This document shows, in pieces, positions 25,488 to 33,537 of a DNA stretch of 54,696 nt. Location: contig NZ_KZ826493.1 in the NCBI RefSeq assembly GCF_003205515.1, positions 1 through 54,696 of the forward strand. Reading direction: 5' to 3'. The notes below the pieces were generated by a model. It did no database searches, was not told the origin of the DNA, and was given only the letters and a program-made list of their open reading frames with translations. The number at the start of each line of letters is the position of its first letter. Position 1 is the stretch's first letter. The stretch is from Litorivita pollutaquae (GTDB taxonomy: Bacteria > Pseudomonadota > Alphaproteobacteria > Rhodobacterales > Rhodobacteraceae). The position numbers were made by a program, and so were the translations under genes.

Positions 25488-27083
25488 ATGTCCTTCGCAA
25501 GCGATACCCCCCCTCCAACCCACGCCCTATCGCGCTATGTGGGGCCGTTTTGGCTTTTGATGGCTGTGATCGCGGCGGCGGTGTTTTTCCAAGAGGGGCT
25601 GAACGCACTTTTGGTGGCATGGCAATTGCCCGAATACAGCCACGGACCGCTTATTCCGGTCTTGTCGGGCCTGTTGTTCTTGCGCCAGTTGAAAACCGAA
25701 CCCGTCCACCTTGGCGCGCAAAACGACCGCTGGCCGGGATTGCTTTTGCTTGGTGTGGCGCTGGCCTTTGGCGCTTTGGGAAAATTGGCCCAGATCGATG
25801 ATATCACCGCCTATGCCACCATTCTTTGGGTTGGTGCGGTTTTGTTGATTTCCTTTGGCTGGCAACAGGGCAAACATTTTTGGCCGCCGGTTTTGCACCT
25901 TGTCTACATGCTGCCCTTGCCCGGCGTGCTGTACTATAAACTTTCGACATTTTTGCAGGCGGTCTCTTCGGAACTTGGCGTGTGGTTCTTGCATGTCCTG
26001 GGTGTGACGGTCTTCCTTGAAGGCAATATCATCGATCTGGGCGTCTATAAATTGCATGTGGCCGAGGCTTGCTCTGGCCTGCGCTATCTCTTCCCGATCC
26101 TGTCCTTCTCCTACATCTTTGCCGTCCTCTATCAGGGGCCGATGTGGCATAAGGCGGTGCTGTTGATTTCTGCGGCGCCGATCACCGTGTTCATGAACTC
26201 GGTGCGCATTGCGTTGGCCGGGGTCATTGTCGAACGCTGGGGCCCGGAACATGTCGAAGGGTTTTCGCATTTCTTCGAGGGCTGGGTGATTTTCATGGCC
26301 TGCGTGGTGATCTTGTTCCTGCTGGCGTGGTTGATGTTGTTTATCCATCCTGACAAGCCCAGCCTGCCCGAAGCATTGGATTTGGACACCGATGGGTTGT
26401 TGACGCAATTGACGCGGCTGCGCCTGGTCCAGCCATCGCGCGCGCTGATCCTTGGCACCTTGATGGTGACCGCTGCGGCTGCGGCATGGTATATGCGCCC
26501 CGCCGTCGAGATCGTCCAACCATCGCGCGAACCCTTTGCCCTCTTCCCGCGGCAAATGGGGGAGTGGAAAGCCGGACCGCCCAAACCCGCCCTGAGTGCT
26601 GCGGTGGAACAGGTTCTGGGCGCGGATGACTATCATTCGATTGACTTCTCGAGCCCCAAAGAGGCCGCGAAGGTCGAATTTTTCTCTGCCTTCTATAAGG
26701 ACCAAACCAAAGGCGGCACCCATTCTCCGGAAATCTGCCTGCCTTCGGCAGGGTGGGAAATCGCATGGCTCGAGCGGGTCGATATCGCCCCCGAGGTCGG
26801 GTTCGATGCCCCCTATATGATCAACCGCGCGGTGATCCAAAAAGGCACCAGCCGGATGTTGGCCTACTACTGGTTCGAACAACATGGCCGCCACGTCGCA
26901 TGGGATTTCGCCGCGAAATTCTACCTGCTTTATGACGGGATCGCTTTGGGCCGTACCGATGGGGCGCTGGTCCGGTTGATCACGCCGATTGTGCGCGGCG
27001 AAACCGAAGAAGAGGCCGAAGTGCGGCTCAAGAAAATGTTCAAAGAAACGGTGCAGGTGTTGCCGCGGTTTGTACCCAATTGA
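25488..27083 (+). CDS. xrtD: Exosortase XrtD with fused EpsI domain (VPLPA-CTERM-specific)
   Basis: 531-aa membrane transpeptidase-like protein that recognises VPLPA-CTERM tails and cleaves/transfers the protein to a surface anchor. The first ~290 residues are the eight-helix exosortase with all catalytic residues: Cys195 in AEACSGLRYLFP, Arg240 in NSVRIALAG and His261 in FSHFFEGW. A linker helix (about 318-338) leads to a periplasmic EpsI domain with PRQMGEW and THSPEICLPSAGW (412-423). The plasmid's two VPLPA-CTERM proteins (6231-6725, 12797-13489) are the obvious substrates. The start at ATG 25488 drops an upstream extension of 91 codons that lacks membrane features. Next gene: a sulfotransferase. 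Confidence 0.92.
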   Translation: MSFASDTPPPTHALSRYVGPFWLLMAVIAAAVFFQEGLNALLVAWQLPEYSHGPLIPVLSGLLFLRQLKTEPVHLGAQNDRWPGLLLLGVALAFGALGKLAQIDDITAYATILWVGAVLLISFGWQQGKHFWPPVLHLVYMLPLPGVLYYKLSTFLQAVSSELGVWFLHVLGVTVFLEGNIIDLGVYKLHVAEACSGLRYLFPILSFSYIFAVLYQGPMWHKAVLLISAAPITVFMNSVRIALAGVIVERWGPEHVEGFSHFFEGWVIFMACVVILFLLAWLMLFIHPDKPSLPEALDLDTDGLLTQLTRLRLVQPSRALILGTLMVTAAAAAWYMRPAVEIVQPSREPFALFPRQMGEWKAGPPKPALSAAVEQVLGADDYHSIDFSSPKEAAKVEFFSAFYKDQTKGGTHSPEICLPSAGWEIAWLERVDIAPEVGFDAPYMINRAVIQKGTSRMLAYYWFEQHGRHVAWDFAAKFYLLYDGIALGRTDGALVRLITPIVRGETEEEAEVRLKKMFKETVQVLPRFVPN

Positions 27084-27111
27084 GCCACGATAGAGACGAA
27101 AGAGCAAAACC

Positions 27112-28074
27112 ATGAGCGTGACCGATCACGGGCTCGAGACATTTGACGGGGTGTTTGTGTGCGGCGCGATGCGCTCTGGCACGACGATGTTCCGCCTGAT
27201 GCTGGACACCCACGGGCAGATCGCCAATCCTGGCGAGGTGGATTTCCTGTTCGATTTCTTGCGCCCTGATCCGTCGCATCCAACGGGGTGGCGTTATGAT
27301 CTCGACGCGCTGCAGGTCGACCGGATTTTCCGCTCCAAAAAATTGCAGATCCGCCAAGGCCTTGAGGGCCTTGATTTGCTCGCGGATTTTCTGGCCCAGT
27401 TTCAGGCCCGCACGCCGGATAAAATTCTCAGCTTCAATCTGCATCACAACCTGGCCCGTGCGGTGCGGATTTTGCCCGCCGCAAAGATGATCCATATGCT
27501 GCGTGATCCGCGCGATGTGGCGCGCTCTTCGGTGCCGATGGGATGGGCGGCGCGGCCCTATTACGGGATCGATCATTGGATCGCGACAGAGACAAGTTGG
27601 CAGCAGGCCGAGACACTGGCCGATCCGGCGCGGGTGCATACCCTGCGCTACGAGACCCTGTTTCGAGATATGGACCGCGAATTGAAAGCTGTCTGCGGCT
27701 TTATTGGCGTGGACTATAATCCGGCAATGTTGACCTATCACGAGCGCAGCAGCTACGCGCCGCCCGATCCCAAATTGGTCGAGCAATGGCGTCATAAATG
27801 CTCTGATTACGATATCGCCTTGGTCGAGGGTAAAGCGGGCGATTTGATGCGCGCGTGCGGCTATGCGCCGACGGGGGCGGGTCATGTGCCACGCGGGGTT
27901 GAGGCGCTGAAATTGAAGGTCGAGCAAAAGCTCTACCTGTGGCGCTTCGGGATGAAACGCTATGGCCGCACATTGTTCTGGAGCGAAAAGCTCAGCCGTC
28001 TGTTCAAGCTGCGCGGGGCAAACACGCGGATCCGGCTGCGGATGAATGACATCCATCAGGCGCAATTGAAATAG
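27112..28074 (+). CDS. Sulfotransferase family protein
   Basis: 320-aa PAPS-dependent sulfotransferase. The 5'-phosphosulfate loop is FVCGAMRSGTTMFRLMLDTH near the N-terminus, and the 3'-phosphate site is MIHMLRDPRDVARSSVPMGW. LRYETLFRDMDRELKAVCGF IGV-type text (glutamate/arginine-rich) is the usual C-terminal half. Cytoplasmic protein, substrate probably a sugar in the lipid-linked repeat. It follows xrtD by 28 bases on the same strand and is the first of five sulfotransferase genes on the plasmid. Confidence 0.88.
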   Translation: MSVTDHGLETFDGVFVCGAMRSGTTMFRLMLDTHGQIANPGEVDFLFDFLRPDPSHPTGWRYDLDALQVDRIFRSKKLQIRQGLEGLDLLADFLAQFQARTPDKILSFNLHHNLARAVRILPAAKMIHMLRDPRDVARSSVPMGWAARPYYGIDHWIATETSWQQAETLADPARVHTLRYETLFRDMDRELKAVCGFIGVDYNPAMLTYHERSSYAPPDPKLVEQWRHKCSDYDIALVEGKAGDLMRACGYAPTGAGHVPRGVEALKLKVEQKLYLWRFGMKRYGRTLFWSEKLSRLFKLRGANTRIRLRMNDIHQAQLK

Positions 28075-28128
28075 GCGCATGACCTTGGCGCGGGCCGAAA
28101 CCTTGGCGGATTCCGGCCCAAAGCGCCC

Positions 28129-29526
28129 TTAGCTACGGTTATAAATATCCTCGTAGCGCTCGATATCATCCTCGCCAAAATAGCTGCCGGTTTGCACTTC
28201 GATCAAATACATCGGCACCTTGCCGGGATTGGCCATGCGGTGTTTGGTGCCAAGCGGAATGTAGACGGATTGGTTTTCCGACACCAATTTGACCTCTTCG
28301 CCAATGGTCACTTCGGCGGTGCCCGCGACGACGATCCAATGTTCCGAGCGGTGCACATGCGATTGCAGCGATAGAATACCGCCCGGTTTCACCATGATGC
28401 GTTTGACTTGAAACCGCGTGTCGAGGCACAGCGTTTCATACCAGCCCCACGGGCGGTGATAGCGCGGGTATTCATCGGCCTGTTTGACGCCCTTTTTGCG
28501 CAGGGCATCGACGGCTTTTTTCACATCCTGCAAGCGGTCCTTGGAGGCGATCAAAACCGCATCACGGGTGGCCACGGCGACAATGCCCTCAAGGCCGACA
28601 CCCACCATATGGATATTGGCCTCTTCCGAGCGCAGGTAGCTGTCGGTGCTGTCGATCACCGTGACGGCGCCATGGGTGGTCACGTCTTTGCCGGGATCAC
28701 AAAGCGCATCCCAGCTGCCCAAATCATTCCAACCGCACTCCATCGGCACGGCGGCCACGTCTTGGGCCTTTTCCATCACCGCATAATCGAAAGAGATCGC
28801 GCGGGCCTCGTTCCACGGGGCAGGGTCCAAACGGAAAAAGCCCAAATCATCGCTGCCGCCTGTGATTGCGGCGCGGCAGGGCGCGATCAAATCGGGCGCG
28901 TGCAATTCGAAGGCGGCGATCAAATCCGACACAGTCGCCAAGAACAGACCCGCATTCCACAAATGCCGCCCCGACGCGAGGAACGTTTCGGCGGTGGTCA
29001 GGTCGGGTTTTTCACGAAAACTCTCAAGAGGTCGCGCGCCTTCGCCGCCTGCTTCGGACAATTCCAAATACCCATAGCCGGTTTCGGGCCGTGTCGGTGG
29101 AATACCAAAGGTGACCAATGTGCCGCCGCGGGCGGCCTTTGCGCCTTTGGCAACGGCATCCAAAAAGGCGGGCACATCGGTGATGACGTGGTCCGACGGC
29201 GCGATCAAAATCTGTGCATCGGGGGTGTCTTCGCACAGGAGGGCGGCGGTCAAAACGGCGGCGGCGGTGTCGCGCGGGCTGGGTTCGATCACCACGCGCG
29301 CATCCATCAATCCGGTTGCGGCGGCTTGGTCCGTGGCAATGAAGCGAAATTCGTCGCCGGTCAAAACCAGGGGCGCGGCAAAGCCTTCGGCGGCAAAGCG
29401 GCGCAGGGTGGATTGAAACAGGCTCTCGTCCGAGACCAGTGGCAAGAATTGCTTGGGGTAAGATTTGCGCGACAGCGGCCACAGGCGGGTGCCCGAGCCG
29501 CCACAAAGAATGGCGGGAATGATCAT
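28129..29526 (-). CDS. manC: Mannose-1-phosphate guanylyltransferase / mannose-6-phosphate isomerase
   Basis: 465-aa bifunctional enzyme of GDP-mannose synthesis. The N-terminal nucleotidyltransferase begins MIIPAILCGGSGTRLWPLSR with KSYPKQFLPLV; APSDHVI and FSFDYAVMEKA (substrate-site EK) are also present. The C-terminal cupin isomerase holds RPWGWYETL, PGGILSLQSHVHRSEHWIVV and GTKHRMANPG. It provides GDP-mannose, presumably for mannose or a derivative in the polymer. No phosphomannomutase or GDP-mannose dehydratase is seen in the window, so the host must supply them. Divergent from the GT26 gene. Confidence 0.95.
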   Translation of the reverse strand: MIIPAILCGGSGTRLWPLSRKSYPKQFLPLVSDESLFQSTLRRFAAEGFAAPLVLTGDEFRFIATDQAAATGLMDARVVIEPSPRDTAAAVLTAALLCEDTPDAQILIAPSDHVITDVPAFLDAVAKGAKAARGGTLVTFGIPPTRPETGYGYLELSEAGGEGARPLESFREKPDLTTAETFLASGRHLWNAGLFLATVSDLIAAFELHAPDLIAPCRAAITGGSDDLGFFRLDPAPWNEARAISFDYAVMEKAQDVAAVPMECGWNDLGSWDALCDPGKDVTTHGAVTVIDSTDSYLRSEEANIHMVGVGLEGIVAVATRDAVLIASKDRLQDVKKAVDALRKKGVKQADEYPRYHRPWGWYETLCLDTRFQVKRIMVKPGGILSLQSHVHRSEHWIVVAGTAEVTIGEEVKLVSENQSVYIPLGTKHRMANPGKVPMYLIEVQTGSYFGEDDIERYEDIYNRS

Positions 29527-29808
29527 TTAATAGGTCCTGCGTGTCAAAAACGTCTGGGGCAGTGCTCTTTGAACAAAAAGGTTTTTACGTGGCGAGTAAA
29601 GCGGTTCTATCTCTGAATATGGACTGTCCCGCCGCCGCGCCGTAAGTGCAGGGTTTTTGCCACAGCCGCCCCGTGGTATCGCAAACCCACCGGCTCGAGC
29701 GGTTTTGTTTTAGATTTGAAACCACTAGACTCTTTTGCCACGGGCCCTTTGACACGGGTTTTTTACACGCCCCTTTTAGACGGGCTTTTGACGCAGACTA
29801 TCGGAAAA

Positions 29809-30570
29809 ATGACCCCCATGCAGGCGACTGCCTCTCAAGACCCCGCCGCCCCGGCCAGCACGCTCTTTATGGGGATCGAGTTCACGGTCGATACACCCGC
29901 CGATTGGCGCGCGCGGATTTTGTCCTTCGGGCGCGGCGCGTTTGCCTATGTGGTCACGCCAAATGTGGACCATGTGGTGCAGCTCAATAAACACCCTGAA
30001 TTGCGCGGCATTTATACCGGCGCCGATTGGTTGATGTGCGACAGCCGGATTTTGAACCGTCTGGCACGGATGAGCGGTTTGGATTTGCGGCCCTATCCGG
30101 GATCGGATCTGACCCGTGATCTTTTGGAAGACGCGGGCGCGCGCGGCAAAGAGATTGCGGTGATCGGCCCCGATGATGCGGCCTTTGCTGATCTGGCCGC
30201 GCTTTATCCCGATCTGGCGCTCACCCATATTGCCGCGCCGATGATGACACGTGGCAGCGCCGAATGGCAGGCAACCTTAGAGGCCGCCGAGGCCGCCCGT
30301 TTCGATATTTTGCTGATCTGCATTTCCTTTCCAAAGCAAGAATATTTTGCCGCCGATCTCAAAACGCGCGGGACGGCGCGCGGCATTGCGTTGTGTGTCG
30401 GGGCCAGCGTTGATTTTCTCACCGGACGCCAAAACCGCGCGCCGCGGTTCATGCGCGACAACGGGCTTGAATGGTTGCACCGTTTGGGCAGCAACCCGCG
30501 CCGGATGTTTCGCCGTTACGTGATCGACGGGCCGCGCATTTTCCGGCTCTATCTGAAGCAAAAACCATGA
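29809..30570 (+). CDS. WecB/TagA/CpsF-family glycosyltransferase (GT26)
   Basis: 253-aa transferase that adds a sugar (ManNAc(A), glucose or similar in known members) to lipid-linked intermediates. Signatures: FMGIEFTVDTPADWRA, YVVTPNVDHVVQLNKHPELR, CDSRILNRLARM, PYPGSDLTRDLL, ICISFPKQEYF (family G-x-P-x-Q-E), CVGASVDFLTG, RAPRFMRDNGLEWLHRL and P.R..RRYV. ATG 29809 is chosen; the frame reaches back to a TTG at 29716 without conserved sequence. Stop overlaps the next start (ATGA). Confidence 0.9.
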   Translation: MTPMQATASQDPAAPASTLFMGIEFTVDTPADWRARILSFGRGAFAYVVTPNVDHVVQLNKHPELRGIYTGADWLMCDSRILNRLARMSGLDLRPYPGSDLTRDLLEDAGARGKEIAVIGPDDAAFADLAALYPDLALTHIAAPMMTRGSAEWQATLEAAEAARFDILLICISFPKQEYFAADLKTRGTARGIALCVGASVDFLTGRQNRAPRFMRDNGLEWLHRLGSNPRRMFRRYVIDGPRIFRLYLKQKP

Positions 30571-31421
30571 GCGGAGCGGGGATGATGCCACAGCGGATCG
30601 ACCTGTCAGACCATCCGGTGCACAGCGCCCCGCCCGTCGGCGCGCCGTATGTTTTGGGCCGCTGGCACAAGGATCGCGTTTCGCTCAAGGGCTATCTGCG
30701 CGAGGCGCAAATTTTCGCCAAGAGCCGCGGCAAGACCCATGACCCCAAACGCTTCATCATTCTCGGGCGGCCCCGGTCCGGCACCACGCTTTTGGTGCAA
30801 CTGCTCAATCAGGTGGCAGGTATCGATTGCCGCGGCGAAGAGTTGCATTACGCGATGTGCGACCCTTCCGGATTTTTGCACAACATGGCCCGCAGCCGCA
30901 ACGCCGATGTCGCCGTTTACGGCACCAAGATCATCACCTATCAGATGTTCGAAGTGCAGCGGTTGCGCGACCATCACGCCTTTTTGGCCCGTCTCGCCGA
31001 CAGCGGTTTTCGCTTCATCCATATGCGCCGCAATACCTTTGATCAGTGTCTATCACTGAGTGTCGCGCAGCAGACCCAGACCTATCATTTGCAAAAGGGC
31101 AGCGCCGCAGAGACCCTCGATATTGCGGTTGAACCTGCGATCATGGAGGCGCAATTGCGCTGGAATTTGGCGATGCTCGACTATGAGGACCAGCTTCTTG
31201 CGCCTTTCGCGCCGCTGACCTTGAATTATAGCACCGCCTTCGCGCGCCCCGAACTGCATCAACCCAGCATCGATCGCATTTGCGATTGGCTTGGTCATGC
31301 GCGCGCTCCGGTCAAGGCGGCGCTCAAACGCACCTCGGCGCGCACCAATGTCACCAACCGCGCCGCATTAGAGACGCTTACGCAAGATTTGGGCATGGGG
31401 AGCGCGCTGCATGACGGATAG
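30567..31421 (+). CDS. Sulfotransferase family protein
   Basis: 284-aa PAPS-dependent sulfotransferase. The phosphosulfate-binding loop IILGRPRSGTTLLVQLLNQ begins near residue 62, and a second conserved stretch FIHMRRNTFDQCLSL corresponds to the 3'-phosphate binding region. Start at ATG 30567 overlaps the GT26 stop; the 3' end overlaps the next gene by 11 bases, so the GT26-sulfotransferase-GT2-sulfotransferase run is one translationally coupled unit. Confidence 0.87.
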   Translation: MSGAGMMPQRIDLSDHPVHSAPPVGAPYVLGRWHKDRVSLKGYLREAQIFAKSRGKTHDPKRFIILGRPRSGTTLLVQLLNQVAGIDCRGEELHYAMCDPSGFLHNMARSRNADVAVYGTKIITYQMFEVQRLRDHHAFLARLADSGFRFIHMRRNTFDQCLSLSVAQQTQTYHLQKGSAAETLDIAVEPAIMEAQLRWNLAMLDYEDQLLAPFAPLTLNYSTAFARPELHQPSIDRICDWLGHARAPVKAALKRTSARTNVTNRAALETLTQDLGMGSALHDG

Positions 31422-32259
31422 CCGCCTTGCCGTGATCATCCCCGCCAATAATGAAGCGGGCTATATCACGCCCTGCCTTGAGGCGCTCTTGGCGCAGATC
31501 ACCTGCCCGCCGATGGTTGTGGTGGTGTCCGCCAATGCCTGCACCGATGGCACGGTGACCGAGACGCAGGCACAGACCGCGCGTTTTGCCGCCCTCGGCC
31601 ACACTCTTATATGCATCGACAGCCCTGAGGGCGGAAAAACCGCCGCGTTGGACCGCGCCGAGGCGGCGCTTGTGGAGATGGGGCAGGGCGCCGCGCCGCG
31701 CGTCTATCTGGATGCCGATGTGATTTGCGACACAGATTTGTTGGGACAAGTGGCGCGGGCCTTGGCCGCCGATGCGCCGCTTTATGCAACCGGGACGCTG
31801 TGTGTCGCGCCCGCACAAAGCCGTTTTACCCGGCTTTATGCGCGCTTCTGGCAAAGCCTGCCCTTTGTCAAAGGCGGTGCGGTGGGGGCGGGGTTCTTTG
31901 CGGTGAATGCATCCGGCCGCGCCCGTTGGGGCGGTTTTCCACGCATCATCTCGGATGATACATTCGTGCGGCTGAACTTCGCGCCCCATGAGCGCATCGA
32001 AGTGCCCGCGCGGTATCACTGGCCGATGATCGAAGGTTTTGCCGCGCTGACGCGCGTGCGGCGGCGCCAGGACGCGGGCGTTACCGAATTGGCCGCGCTC
32101 TATCCCGAATTGATGGGGAATGAGGCCAAAGCGCCCCTGACCCGCGCGCATCTGTTGCGCCTTGCCGCGCGTATGCCTTTTGGCTTTGCGGCCTATATGG
32201 CGGTGCATCTGGCGGTGCGGCTCAAACCGGCAGGCAAGGATTGGAGCCGTGGCCGATGA
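31411..32259 (+). CDS. Glycosyltransferase family 2
   Basis: 282-aa inverting GT-A transferase. Starts AVIIPANNEAGYITPCLEAL, followed by VVSANACTDGT (nucleotide-sugar site), VYLDADVICDTDLL (DxD-like motif) and GAGFFAVNASGR. A hydrophobic stretch near the C-terminus (MPFGFAAYMAVHLAVRL) may touch the membrane. It acts on the cytoplasmic lipid-linked repeat. Confidence 0.88.
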   Translation: MTDSRLAVIIPANNEAGYITPCLEALLAQITCPPMVVVVSANACTDGTVTETQAQTARFAALGHTLICIDSPEGGKTAALDRAEAALVEMGQGAAPRVYLDADVICDTDLLGQVARALAADAPLYATGTLCVAPAQSRFTRLYARFWQSLPFVKGGAVGAGFFAVNASGRARWGGFPRIISDDTFVRLNFAPHERIEVPARYHWPMIEGFAALTRVRRRQDAGVTELAALYPELMGNEAKAPLTRAHLLRLAARMPFGFAAYMAVHLAVRLKPAGKDWSRGR

Positions 32260-32293
32260 TGTGCCTGACACCTCGCACCCTAAGGATGTGCCT

Positions 32294-33271
32294 ATGACCC
32301 TGACCGACCCGCTTTTCGCCCAAACCCGCATCAGCACGCCGCAAACCGACAATGCGCCGGTGATTGTGGTGGGCATGCCGCGCTCTGGTTCGTCCTTCTT
32401 GAGCCATGTCTTGTCGCAGATCGGCGATTGGTACGTGTTTGACGATCTTTATATCCAAGACAAAGCCTATGAGATTGGCCTGTCTGATCATCAAACCCCG
32501 AGCGCGGAACAGTTGGAGACATTGCTGCACTTCATGGGGTGGCAAATCCGCGCGCGGTTGCGCCACACCACCTATGCCATCCCGAAGATGCGCGAAGACG
32601 AGGTGGATGCAATGAACGATGCGCTGCGCGCCTGCTTTTCAGGGCAAGACTACACTTGGCTTGAATTGCAAAAAGAATGGATGATGCGGCTCGCCGCGCG
32701 GTCAGGGTCGGCGCAATGGGGCTATAAAATGCCCAAAGCCTTTCGCAACCTGCCCGCTTTGCGCGCGGCCTATCCAGAGGCCCGTATCGTCTATTTGCTG
32801 CGCCAACCCCATGAGGTGCTGCGCTCGTATAAATTCATCCCCGAAACTTCCGAAGATGGGCATCCGGGGCGGTACCATCCGCTGTTCTATGCGCTCTATT
32901 GGCGCGTGGCGGCCAAAAGCTATCGCACCGAAGCGGCGAGAGGGGCAGGCGACGTGACATTGGTGCGGTTCCACGACCTGACCCGCGACAGCCAAGAGAC
33001 GGCCAAAGGATTGGCGGCGTTTTTGGGTGAGGATCTGGACAGCGAGATCACCAAACCCGAACGGCCCAATTCATCCTTCTCCGATCAGGGACCCAAACAG
33101 GACCTGACGGGATTGGAATACTGGCTGATCAGCCGGCTTTGCGGTGCGCAGATCGACGCGCTGGGGTTCGAACAGCGCCGCAAACCGGTGCGGGTTGGGG
33201 ATTTTGCCGATGTCCTGCGCGTCACGGGGCGGTTCATCATGTTCAAAATCCGAAACCGGAAGAAAATTTAG
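32294..33271 (+). CDS. Sulfotransferase family protein
   Basis: 325-aa sulfotransferase. 5'-phosphosulfate loop VIVVGMPRSGSSFLSHVLSQ at about residue 20, 3'-phosphate region IVYLLRQPHEVLRSYKFI, and TLVRFHDLTRDSQETAKGLA in the C-terminal half. ATG 32294 has AAGGA 8 bases upstream; a GTG at 32249 overlapping the previous gene is an alternative. Substrate presumed to be a sugar of the exopolysaccharide. Confidence 0.87.
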   Translation: MTLTDPLFAQTRISTPQTDNAPVIVVGMPRSGSSFLSHVLSQIGDWYVFDDLYIQDKAYEIGLSDHQTPSAEQLETLLHFMGWQIRARLRHTTYAIPKMREDEVDAMNDALRACFSGQDYTWLELQKEWMMRLAARSGSAQWGYKMPKAFRNLPALRAAYPEARIVYLLRQPHEVLRSYKFIPETSEDGHPGRYHPLFYALYWRVAAKSYRTEAARGAGDVTLVRFHDLTRDSQETAKGLAAFLGEDLDSEITKPERPNSSFSDQGPKQDLTGLEYWLISRLCGAQIDALGFEQRRKPVRVGDFADVLRVTGRFIMFKIRNRKKI

Positions 33272-33537
33272 GGCGGCGCATGCGGGCGTCGGTATTTTTA
33301 GGGGAGGGGCGCGTTTTGGTGAAATCGTAAAAAGCCACATATCACAGTCTATTTGTGGCGTTTTAGGCGTTTTTTGGGCTGATTTAGGCCATATTCCGCG
33401 CATTTGGCAACAGGAGGCGTATTTTCAAAGGCTTTGTTGCGGCATACGGAGATGCTTTGAATATATTCGTCGTTAATACGCATTCTTTTGCCTCATATCG
33501 GGCCCACGATCTCCCCATTCATGAAGGATTTTAGCAG
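33272..33537. other. Intergenic region before the RTX gene
   Basis: 266 bases without a supported gene. It contains a T-rich stretch (33340-33375) and an AT-rich segment with TATATT at 33461-33466 that could be a -10 element for the RTX gene, but no good -35 is at the right distance. Confidence 0.4.

Noticed and set aside
25527-27113. Long open frame (528 codons) on the minus strand opposite xrtD
   Set aside because: It mirrors the coding frame of xrtD in a GC-rich genome, reads as His/Gln/Arg-rich sequence without domains, and would cover a gene with clear catalytic motifs.
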